A stretch of 64,000 nucleotides of DNA, taken from NCBI RefSeq assembly GCF_900112335.1, contig NZ_FOLG01000004.1, positions 182,408-246,407 on the forward strand, given 5' to 3'. Origin of the DNA: Tropicimonas isoalkanivorans (GTDB lineage: Bacteria > Pseudomonadota > Alphaproteobacteria > Rhodobacterales > Rhodobacteraceae). The position numbers and the translations under genes are program-made. Each line of letters begins with the position of its first letter. Within the stretch, counting starts at the first letter, position 1. Positions 56,937 to 64,000 of this stretch are shown piece after piece. The notes beneath the pieces are model-generated. The model searched no databases, was not told the origin of the DNA, and saw only the letters and a list, made by a program, of their open reading frames with translations.

Positions 56937-58628
56937 CTAAAGGGCGACCCGGTGCCGTTCTCGCAGAACGGCGAGCGTGTCGTCGACCTCCTGCCGCAGG
57001 CGATCCTCCGACCAGCCGAGAGCAGCGCCCGCAACGGTGGCGATCGCGTCGAGACCATCCCGCGACAAATGCCCGGTGATCGCAAGCTGGGTCCGCCGGA
57101 GCACGATGTCCTGCAAGTGCACGACCTGTTCGTTGCGGGCGATCCAGTCGATCTCCGACAGGGTCACATCGGTGTCGCCCTGAACCAGCCGGTCCGGGGC
57201 GTCGAACGCGTGGGTGGCCACCTCGGGGGCGGCAGTGCCATAGCGATCCAGCAGCGCCGTAAGCCGGTCCTGTGTCGCGTCCTTTGCAGAGGCGTCGGCC
57301 AGCCACGCCGTGCGTGCCTCCAGCGTGGTGGGGAAGCCCCGTCCGCCGCCTATGGCAAGCTCCCGCGTCGTCGTCTTTCGGGAGGTCCCGAGCCGCTTCA
57401 GAACGTCGTCCGCCACTTGTTCGGAGAACGCCCGGAAAGTGGTCCACTTGCCGCCGATCAGGGAAATCACGGGGTAGGGACGCCCTGGCTCCGGGTCGAG
57501 CACGGGCGCGGAGTGGTCGCGGCTGATGAGGCCGGGTTCGGTCCCCTCGGAGTTAGGCAGCGGACGGATGCCGGAGTAGGCGTAGACGATTTGCTGCGGG
57601 TCGAAGGTCAGCCCGGGCAGCAGCCGGCGCAGGGCGCCCATGAAGTAGTCCACCTCCGTTTCCTCGCAGGTCACGCTGTCGGGGTCGTCGGCGGGAATGT
57701 CCGTCGAGCCAACAAGCGCCCGACCGTGGTACGGAAAGACCAGGCAGATGCGCCCGTCGTCACCCTCGAAATAGATCATTCGGCCGTCGAGTTCACGCAC
57801 GAGCGCGTCATGGTCGAGCAGGATGTGTGACCCCTTTGTGCCGCCGATGTACTGCGTCGCCACCCCCAACTTCGCGTTGGCGGCGTCGATCCATGGGCCG
57901 GTCGCGTTCACCGTCACCTTGGGCAGAACGCTGAGCGTTTCGCCGTCGGGCCCGGTAAAGCGCAGGCGGCCGTCCTCGACGCATTCGAAGTCCGTCCAGG
58001 TCATCGCGCGGGAAGCGGGGCTGGCCCGCAGGCCGTCCTTCACCAGTTCGAGCACCAGCCGTTCGGGGGCCGTGACCACCGCGTCGTAATACGTGCCGAC
58101 GGCCACGATGTCTGGGGTCAGGGAAGGCAGTTCCTTAAGGGCGGCCTCCCGCCCGAGGATACTGTGGCGCGGCATCACCCGCTGCCGGGCGCCGTAGACA
58201 TCGTAGAGCCAGAGCCCGAGTTTCATGAGCAGCCGTCCACGGCTGCGTGGGGCGGTCTTGGAGCCAAAGAAGGTCCGCAGGGCGGCGCCGATGCCCTTCG
58301 TCCAGGAGTAAATCGGGATGACCGTCGGCAGTGGGTGGACGAGGTGCGGGGCATTCCGGAGCAGCAGGTTGCGCTCGTAGGTGGATTCCGACACCAGCCG
58401 GAATTCGCCGGTTTCGAGGTACTTCAGCCCGCCGTGGATCAGGCGGGAGGGCGCGGCGCTGGTGCCGGCGCAGATGTCGCCCTTGTCCACCAGCAGGCAC
58501 CTAACGCCCTGTTCGCACAGGTCGCGGAAAAGGCCCGCTCCGTTGATGCCGGCGCCAAGGATCACGACGTCGTAGTCTGCTTCCATCGTACCCCTACCTT
58601 CGTCACCCGCTACAGTCTCTTCAGCCAT
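56937..58628 (-). CDS. Second GlpD-family FAD-dependent polyol-phosphate dehydrogenase
   Basis: FAD dehydrogenase of the glycerol 3-phosphate dehydrogenase family, 563 residues. The FAD loop is VVILGAGINGAGLFRDL; GTSAAPSRLIHGGLKYLETGE, TKGSHILLDHD and SLIGGKWTTFRAFSEQVAD follow in family order, and a C-terminal helical domain of about 130 residues is present, as in GlpD. It is not a copy of the eryB product: the sequences differ throughout. Its ATG at 58628 overlaps the stop of the adjacent FGGY kinase gene, so the pair forms a second kinase-dehydrogenase unit, read leftward and convergent with eryD. Confidence 0.88.
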   Translation of the reverse strand: MAEETVAGDEGRGTMEADYDVVILGAGINGAGLFRDLCEQGVRCLLVDKGDICAGTSAAPSRLIHGGLKYLETGEFRLVSESTYERNLLLRNAPHLVHPLPTVIPIYSWTKGIGAALRTFFGSKTAPRSRGRLLMKLGLWLYDVYGARQRVMPRHSILGREAALKELPSLTPDIVAVGTYYDAVVTAPERLVLELVKDGLRASPASRAMTWTDFECVEDGRLRFTGPDGETLSVLPKVTVNATGPWIDAANAKLGVATQYIGGTKGSHILLDHDALVRELDGRMIYFEGDDGRICLVFPYHGRALVGSTDIPADDPDSVTCEETEVDYFMGALRRLLPGLTFDPQQIVYAYSGIRPLPNSEGTEPGLISRDHSAPVLDPEPGRPYPVISLIGGKWTTFRAFSEQVADDVLKRLGTSRKTTTRELAIGGGRGFPTTLEARTAWLADASAKDATQDRLTALLDRYGTAAPEVATHAFDAPDRLVQGDTDVTLSEIDWIARNEQVVHLQDIVLRRTQLAITGHLSRDGLDAIATVAGAALGWSEDRLRQEVDDTLAVLRERHRVAL

Positions 58629-60163
58629 TAGGCAGTCGCTCCGCGCCCGAGTTTTTCCAGATCGTCCAGCTTCTTCCAGCTCGATGCGAACCCGTCCGCG
58701 ATTTCGCGGTAGGTGGCGTATCGCTGGTCGTAATGGGCCCGGCGCGCCTCGTCGGGGAGGTAGGTCGTCGTGATCGCGTCGAGGTCCCGTGGATCGGCAT
58801 CGAAGCTGTCGAACATGCCAACCGCCGCGCCTGCGCAGAGGGCGGCGCCCCAGGCTGCGGCTTCCTCGGTTTCGGTGACCCGGACCGGCAAACCCATGAT
58901 ATCCGCGAACAACTGCGCCACCGTCGGGTTCCGGGACGCACCGCCCGTCAGGTGCGCGGAGGACGCGGGGAAGCCTTCGCGCAGCGCATCCACGTGGTGC
59001 CTGTGGTTGAAGGCGATCCCTTCCAGCAGGGCCGCGAGCACGTCGCCCCGCTTGTGCCAGCCGCGCAGGCCGAGGAAGGACCCGCTGGCAAGCTCGCCGT
59101 AGGGGGAGCCGAAGAGGAACGGCTGGTAGAGGATCGAGGAGGGACGCTCCAGAGCCGCGCGGATCTCCGGTGCGAGGCGCGCATGGATCGACGTTCCGTC
59201 GCGCTGCGCCTCCGCTCGTTCGGCATCACAGAAGGTGGAGAGAAACCAGTCGTAGTTCGCGGTCGACGAGGGCGAGATGGACATGTTGTTCCAGAAGCCC
59301 GGCGCGACTGCGTTGCGGCAGAACCATCGCGGGTCGATCTTGGGCGCGCGGGAGACGATCTCGTTGATCGAATAGGTCCCGGCGACGATGCCGACGGTCC
59401 CTTCCCGGTGGCCTCCGATCCCGAGGGCCGAGGCGGTCACGTCGTGCAGCCCTGCGGCGACCGGCGTGCCCTCCATTAGGCCGGTGAGGGCGGCTGCCTC
59501 TGCGGTGACGGTACCCACGATCTCGGCGGAATGGCTGACAGGCGGCAGCGCATCGGTGAGGGCCTCGAGCCCGAAGAGGGTCATCGCCTCCGCGGAATAG
59601 TCCTGCGTGCGGACATCGGTGAAGGAAGTACTGGCTTCCGTCCGGTCCGCGCCGATGGCTCCGGTCAGGCAGTAGCGCAGCCAGTCCTTGCAGGCCAGCA
59701 CGTGCGCGATTGCGGCGAATCGCTCGGGTTCGACCGCCTTCATCCAGGCGAGCAGGGCCGAGGGCGCGGAGACGTGCGGCATCTGTCCGGTCAGGTGGAG
59801 CGCCCGCTCCGCAACGTCGCCGCTGGTCCAGTCGGCCACGATGTCACCCGCGCGGCTGTCGAGCGAAAGGATGCCCGTCCCGAGAGGCCGCCCGGTCTTG
59901 TCCAGCACGTAAACGCCGTCGCCGTGCGCCGTGGCGGCCACTGCAGCGATGTCGCTTGCTGGCCGACCGCACTGCGCGATGGCCTCCCGCGTTGCGGCCG
60001 CCGTTTGTTGCCACAACACGTCCATATCCCGCTCCACCCGCCGGGCCGCGGGCATGAGTTGCGGAACTTCGCGTCGCGCCACCGCAAGCGGCGCACCGTC
60101 TTCGTCAAAGACGACGGCCTTCGTGACGGTCAGGCCGTTGTCGATTCCTACAAGGCAAGCCAT
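58628..60163 (-). CDS. Second FGGY family carbohydrate kinase
   Basis: Kinase of 511 residues. The N-terminal loop LVGIDNGLTVTKAVVFDEDG, AATAHGDGVYVL, GVGAGTYS-like GIVAGTYSINEIVS and C-terminal HLTGGASRNPTVAQLFADIMG are FGGY features. It resembles the L-xylulokinase/YoaC-like branch more than glycerol kinase. Translationally coupled to the GlpD-type gene downstream, it probably phosphorylates a polyol or ketose which that enzyme then oxidises. A second polyol such as L-arabitol, ribitol or threitol is possible; nothing seen fixes the substrate. Confidence 0.88.
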   Translation of the reverse strand: MACLVGIDNGLTVTKAVVFDEDGAPLAVARREVPQLMPAARRVERDMDVLWQQTAAATREAIAQCGRPASDIAAVAATAHGDGVYVLDKTGRPLGTGILSLDSRAGDIVADWTSGDVAERALHLTGQMPHVSAPSALLAWMKAVEPERFAAIAHVLACKDWLRYCLTGAIGADRTEASTSFTDVRTQDYSAEAMTLFGLEALTDALPPVSHSAEIVGTVTAEAAALTGLMEGTPVAAGLHDVTASALGIGGHREGTVGIVAGTYSINEIVSRAPKIDPRWFCRNAVAPGFWNNMSISPSSTANYDWFLSTFCDAERAEAQRDGTSIHARLAPEIRAALERPSSILYQPFLFGSPYGELASGSFLGLRGWHKRGDVLAALLEGIAFNHRHHVDALREGFPASSAHLTGGASRNPTVAQLFADIMGLPVRVTETEEAAAWGAALCAGAAVGMFDSFDADPRDLDAITTTYLPDEARRAHYDQRYATYREIADGFASSWKKLDDLEKLGRGATA

Positions 60164-60311
60164 GTCTCCTCCAAAATTGGCCGCCCGGGCCCTGTGGTCG
60201 TGGTGATCCCGAAGGCGGCCGGGTTCAACGTGCCATAGTCGCGCAGCGAAAGCGGGGCAGGGGGCGGCTGAAGGGCTGCGGCCCTTTCACGGGAGCATCC
60301 GCGCCCCAAGA

Positions 60312-61553
60312 TCAGCGGACCAATGCGCGTTTCAGGGATGCGTCGGGAAAGCAGGTGGCGGGCAGGCCGTTGGCCTCCTGCCAGTGACCGATGGAGCGGC
60401 GCGTCTTGTAGCCCGCCAGCCCGTCCGCCCCGCCGACGTCATGCCCCAGTGCAATGAGCGCGCGCTGCATCGCTGCCACGTCGGACCGATAGAGACCGCC
60501 AACCGCCCCCCAGCCCGAACTGAAGTCGCCGACGCCGAACTGGATACGGTCGCCCACGTGACCGACGAAGAGCGCATAGAGGTCGCTCATGTTGTAGTCC
60601 TTCAGGACGTAGAAATTCGGCGTGACTATAAAAGCCGGTCCATGCCGGCCAGCCGGCATCAGCAGATAGCCCTCGCCGCCCCGCTCGTGCGCGGGAAATT
60701 CCCGCCCCGAGGTGCGGGCGATACCCATCGCTTCCCAGGCGCGGATCGGCCGTCCTTGATCCGGCCCTTCCAGCGCGCAGGAAACGGCCGCAGGCACCGT
60801 AACCTCGAATCCCCAGTCGCGCCCGGCGACCCAGCCATGGCGCGCGAGGTAGTTGCCGATGGACGCGATCGTGTCGGCCTCCGACCGCCAGATGTCCGCC
60901 CGCCCGTCGCCGTCGCCGTCGGCGGCGTATTTCAGGAAGCTCGACGGCATGAACTGCGGCTGGCCGAGGGCGCCGGCCCAGCTGCTCTTCATCGCGCTCT
61001 CCGGGGCATGGCCGGCCTCCGCGATCCGCAGCGCCGCGATCAGTTCGTCGGTGAAGTAAGGCGCGCGCGTGCTCATGAACCCCTTCGTGCCGAGCACCTC
61101 GAAAACGTCATGGGGAATGGCGACGCGGCCGTAGCCGCTCTCGCGGCCCCAGATAGCAAGGATGATCCGACCGGGTACGCCGGTCTGGCGTTCCACAGCG
61201 GCGAGTGTCGTGGCATGGCGCGACGCCATCTGCCGTCCGGTGGCCGTCGCACCGTCGACCGCCCCGCGGCTGAAGTACTTCGCGGGGGCACTGAATTCGG
61301 CCTGCCGCTGAACTTTGGGGGTGCGCGGCTTGGACCCCGGGGGAACCAGGTCCGGTAGGTCCCAGTTCAGGGTGACACCGCTGAAGGCCGCCTCGAACGT
61401 CTGGCGCGACACACCCTCGGCGCGCGCTCGCGGCCAGATCGACTGTTCCAGCCACCCGCGGAACTGCCGCTCCACCGCCGCCCGGTCCTGCGCGGCACCA
61501 GGGGAGGCGAGCAGCATCAGCGAAAGCAGGATGGTCAGAAGTGGCCGTGTCAT
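60312..61553 (-). CDS. Lytic murein transglycosylase (MltB family)
   Basis: Periplasmic enzyme that cleaves peptidoglycan glycan strands to 1,6-anhydro products, 413 residues. A signal peptide (to about SPGAAQD) is followed by the SLT_2 domain with the catalytic glutamate in AIWGRESGYGR and with AGALGQPQFMPSSFLKYA and DGDGRADIW. A peptidoglycan-binding domain ends the protein (about 350-410, DVAAMQRALIALGHDVGGADG). The size fits alphaproteobacterial MltB homologues. It stands alone between the kinase gene and htpX (divergent). Confidence 0.92.
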   Translation of the reverse strand: MTRPLLTILLSLMLLASPGAAQDRAAVERQFRGWLEQSIWPRARAEGVSRQTFEAAFSGVTLNWDLPDLVPPGSKPRTPKVQRQAEFSAPAKYFSRGAVDGATATGRQMASRHATTLAAVERQTGVPGRIILAIWGRESGYGRVAIPHDVFEVLGTKGFMSTRAPYFTDELIAALRIAEAGHAPESAMKSSWAGALGQPQFMPSSFLKYAADGDGDGRADIWRSEADTIASIGNYLARHGWVAGRDWGFEVTVPAAVSCALEGPDQGRPIRAWEAMGIARTSGREFPAHERGGEGYLLMPAGRHGPAFIVTPNFYVLKDYNMSDLYALFVGHVGDRIQFGVGDFSSGWGAVGGLYRSDVAAMQRALIALGHDVGGADGLAGYKTRRSIGHWQEANGLPATCFPDASLKRALVR

Positions 61554-61733
61554 GTCGGGTCCCGTCTTGGCTTGCGGCAGGATCGTTCGGGTGGGACGCT
61601 ACGGCAGAGGCGCCGGTTTATCCACCCGCGATGAGAGGGTCACGGCTGTGCCCGCCCGCATTGCAGGAAACCCCGCTGCGCCTATATCGAAACGTGTCCG
61701 GTGCGGGTGCCGTACGAGAAGGGGAGACCATCC

Positions 61734-62639
61734 ATGGGATACGTCAAGACGGCGATTCTGATGGCAGCGATGACCGCGCTTTTCATGGCCATCGGCTATG
61801 TGCTCGCGGGGACGAGCGGGATGATCTTTGCACTGGTCATGGCAGCCGGGATGAACGCCATGGCGTGGTGGAACTCCGACAAGATGGTCTTGCGGATGCA
61901 CAACGCCCGGCCCGTCGGGTCCGACGACCGCTCGGGCCTCGTGGGGATGGTCGCGGAACTGGCGCGCAACGCGGAGCTGCCGATGCCCGCCGTCTACGTG
62001 ATCGAAACGGATCAGCCCAATGCCTTCGCCACCGGTCGCAACCCGGAGAACGCTGCCGTGGCGGTGACGACCGGGCTCATGCGCAGCCTGTCGCGCGAGG
62101 AACTGGCGGGGGTCATCGCACACGAGCTGGCCCATATCCGGAACCACGACACCGCGATCATGACTGTTACAGCGACGTTTGCCGGGGCGATCACGATGCT
62201 GGCCAATTTCGCGATGTTCTTTGGCGGGCGCCGGGACCAGGGGCCGGGGATCGTCGGGACGTTGGCGCTCATGTTCCTCGCCCCTTTGGCGGCGGGGCTG
62301 GTGCAGATGGCCATCAGCCGGACGCGGGAATATGCCGCCGACAAGGCGGGTGCAGAGATCTGTGGCCAACCGCTGTGGCTCGCATCCGCGTTGGAACGGA
62401 TTCAGGCGGGAGCGGCGCGGATCGACAACATGTCTGCCGAACGCAACCCGGCCACTGCGCATATGTTTATCATCAACCCGCTGCACGCCCATGCGCGCGA
62501 CAGCCTGTTCGCAACCCACCCGTCGACGGCGAACCGCGTGTCAGAACTGCGAAAGCTGGCGGCGACGATGCCGTCGCGCCCAATGCAGATGCCGCGGAGC
62601 CGGCCGCGGTCGGACATGGGGACTGGGCCCTGGGGGTAG
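61734..62639 (+). CDS. htpX: HtpX membrane zinc metalloprotease
   Basis: Inner-membrane M48 protease for quality control of membrane proteins, 301 residues. Two N-terminal helices (about 5-50), the zinc motif [12 protein letters not shown] with HExxH, further helices at about 145-200 and the third ligand glutamate in [14 protein letters not shown] are all present. [15 protein letters not shown] is the conserved C-terminal block. The ATG at 61734 follows AGGGGAGACC. A terminator lies 45 bases after the stop. Confidence 0.95.
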   Translation: MGYVKTAILMAAMTALFMAIGYVLAGTSGMIFALVMAAGMNAMAWWNSDKMVLRMHNARPVGSDDRSGLVGMVAELARNAELPMPAVYVIETDQPNAFATGRNPENAAVAVTTGLMRSLSREELAGVIAHELAHIRNHDTAIMTVTATFAGAITMLANFAMFFGGRRDQGPGIVGTLALMFLAPLAAGLVQMAISRTREYAADKAGAEICGQPLWLASALERIQAGAARIDNMSAERNPATAHMFIINPLHAHARDSLFATHPSTANRVSELRKLAATMPSRPMQMPRSRPRSDMGTGPWG

Positions 62640-62683
62640 GCGGCCTTGCCTGACCGGGAAGAGTTTGTCCGTCCCAGAACTGA

Positions 62684-62711
62684 AAATGCCGGCCCCGAGA
62701 GGCCGGCATTT
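62684..62711. terminator. Terminator between htpX and the GH16-RTX gene
   Basis: AAATGCCGGCC pairs perfectly with GGCCGGCATTT over a 6-base loop, with A/T ends on both sides. It suits both convergent transcripts. Confidence 0.85.
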
Positions 62712-62749
62712 GTTCGTTAGGGTGTCCGACCTGGTGCGTCGGTCAGGCC

Positions 62750-64000
62750 TCAGAGCGTATCGAGTGCGACAAGCTCCACGGCCTCGACGCTGCGCACCTC
62801 GAGGTCGAGCGTTTCGAACTGGAACACCGCGCCGCCGTTGGTGTCGAGGTCGTGGTTTTTCGCCATGAAGGTCTCCAGCGAGGCGACCTCGGCAAGCAGA
62901 TCAGCGTCGTTCAATTCGTCGGCGGTGCCGTAGATCTTCAGCGTATCGAGACCCGCCGACCCTTCGTACCGATCAGAGGCGCCCTGGTTGTCGCCGATCC
63001 CGTAGATGAGGATGTCGGCATCCGCGCCACCCTTGATCAGGTCGCTTCCCGCACCACCGATGAGAATATCAGAAGCGCCGCGCCCGAGGATGTAGTCGTT
63101 CCCGGCGCCACCGCCGATGCTGTCGGCATCGCCACCACCCTTCAACGTGTCGTTCCCGGCGGTGCCGGTGCGATCGGCGGGCGGGAGGGCACCGGAGGCG
63201 ACCTCCCCGTCCGTCCCATCGGGCGTGTTTGGAGTGTCGTCCACCACAGGCGCTTCGGGGACTGGCGTTTCAATGCCGCCGTCCTCGCCGCCAGTCGAGG
63301 GGGATTCGCCAGCGCCGATGGTTACGAGTTCCACCTTCTCGATGCCACGGACGCTCAGGCCGATGCTGTCAAAGGTGAACGAGGCGCCGCCGTGCGTGCC
63401 CGCATCGTAATTGTCGGAAATGAACGCTTTCAGCTTGGCGACGTCGGCAGCGAGCTTGCCGTCGGCCAGTTCGTCGGCCGTCGCGAAGATCTTCAGCGTG
63501 TCGACGCCCGCGGCACCCTTGTAGACATCGTTCACCCCGTAGTTCCGGCCAACGACATAAACCAGCGTGTCGTTGCCCGCGCCACCGTTGACGAGATCGT
63601 TGCCCGCCCCGCCTGTGAGCAGGTCTGCCGCGCCGCGTCCGGCGACGAGGTCGTCGCCGCGGCCGCCGTCGATGCTGTCGGTGCCGCTGTCACCGTAGAG
63701 GGACTCGTTGGCGTTGGTGCCGACGTGGTCGAAGGCCGGGTCGCCGTCGGTCACGGGGGTCTCGGGTGCCGGCGTTTCGGGTTCCGGCACGGGCGTGCCG
63801 GAGGGGTCCTCGCCGCCCACCGGCTTGCCCGAGTCGTCGTAGGGCGCACCGTTCGCGTCGTAACTCACGCGCGAGTAGTAGGCCGCGGTGGTCTTGCCCG
63901 CCTTCAGGTCGTCGCTCAGAACGCCGTGCCAGTTGTCGAACGTGCCGGACCACACGTCCATCACGATCTTCATCTTCTCGTCGGGGATCGGCACCGAAGA
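62750..64000 (-). CDS. Secreted GH16 glycanase with RTX repeats, C-terminal part (cut by right edge)
   Basis: The frame is open to the window edge, so the start lies outside. The first residues, MKIVMDVWSGTFDNWHG, with AAYYSRVSYD just after, match the last strands of glycoside hydrolase family 16 enzymes such as the exopolysaccharide glycanases ExsH and PlyA. A proline/glutamate linker (PVPEPETPAPETP) leads to two modules. Each has RTX nonapeptides (GGAGNDLVNGGAGNDTL; GGAGNDYILGRGASDILIG) followed by a 75-residue unit with DTLKIFATADELADGKLAAD or DTLKIYGTADELNDADLLAE and ending VEKVELV or VEAVELV. The C-terminus would direct type I secretion. It probably trims surface or environmental polysaccharide. 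Confidence 0.85.
   Translation of the reverse strand, partial: SSVPIPDEKMKIVMDVWSGTFDNWHGVLSDDLKAGKTTAAYYSRVSYDANGAPYDDSGKPVGGEDPSGTPVPEPETPAPETPVTDGDPAFDHVGTNANESLYGDSGTDSIDGGRGDDLVAGRGAADLLTGGAGNDLVNGGAGNDTLVYVVGRNYGVNDVYKGAAGVDTLKIFATADELADGKLAADVAKLKAFISDNYDAGTHGGASFTFDSIGLSVRGIEKVELVTIGAGESPSTGGEDGGIETPVPEAPVVDDTPNTPDGTDGEVASGALPPADRTGTAGNDTLKGGGDADSIGGGAGNDYILGRGASDILIGGAGSDLIKGGADADILIYGIGDNQGASDRYEGSAGLDTLKIYGTADELNDADLLAEVASLETFMAKNHDLDTNGGAVFQFETLDLEVRSVEAVELVALDTL

Noticed and set aside
1..64000. tRNA, rRNA, CRISPR or intact insertion sequences
   Set aside because: I saw no convincing tRNA cloverleaf, rRNA conserved block, spaced direct repeat array or full transposase; only an integrase relic and degenerate repeats were found. 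A dedicated scan could still find a short tRNA that I missed.

Overview
The window is about 65% GC, densely coded DNA from an alphaproteobacterium, most probably a member of the Rhodobacterales (Rhodobacteraceae/Roseobacter group). The main evidence is the gene order dprA-topA beside tldD, then ctaC-ctaB-coxF-ctaG-ctaE-surf1-thrC-M16 peptidase, together with FrcBCA-type sugar transporters, TRAP transporters, an erythritol-type polyol locus and RTX proteins. No rRNA, tRNA, CRISPR array or intact transposon was seen. All calls come from reading the sequence; no database was searched.

Layout. 1-14115 is core chromosome: topA (cut by the left edge), dprA, tldD, the aa3-type cytochrome c oxidase assembly operon, threonine synthase, an M16 peptidase, an acetyltransferase, a secreted metallo-beta-lactamase-fold protein and a GlcD-type FAD dehydrogenase. 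14116-17520 is a gene-poor accessory patch with a ClbS/DfsB-like protein, an unrecognised protein, a VOC protein, copies of a degenerate intergenic repeat and an integrase relic that has lost its catalytic middle in frame. 17549-26232 holds a LysR regulator/aldo-keto reductase pair, a large RTX protein, apt, an SLC13-type carrier and two small conserved genes.

26233-31459 is a guanidine uptake and hydrolysis operon. A clear guanidine-I (ykkC) riboswitch precedes a NitT/TauT-type ABC transporter and a GdmH-type guanidine hydrolase of the arginase family. Two small histidine-rich proteins follow in overlapping frames. They are not HypA or HypB and are good candidates for a different nickel-delivery or nickel-storage arrangement.

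31522-46231 carries carbohydrate catabolism. A hexuronate/aldonate set comprises uxuA, an FMN-dependent hydroxyacid oxidase, a GntR regulator, a DctPQM TRAP transporter and an idonate-dehydrogenase-like enzyme. A LacI-controlled ketohexose set comprises a FrcBCA-like ABC transporter, a D-psicose/tagatose 3-epimerase-like enzyme and a FrcK-like kinase. Two LacI-type boxes with centres 21 bp apart lie between the LacI gene and a divergent hydroxyacid dehydrogenase gene.

46275-60163 is an erythritol-type polyol locus: a leftward transporter operon (DUF2291 protein, ATPase, permease, binding protein), a divergent eryABCD-like operon, and a second leftward kinase plus GlpD-type dehydrogenase pair. 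The transporter ATPase is fused to a SorC-family sugar-binding domain closely resembling that of the SorC regulator encoded in the same locus. This is the most unusual protein architecture in the window. 60312-64000 ends with a lytic transglycosylase, htpX and the 3' part of a secreted GH16 glycanase with RTX repeats, cut by the right edge.
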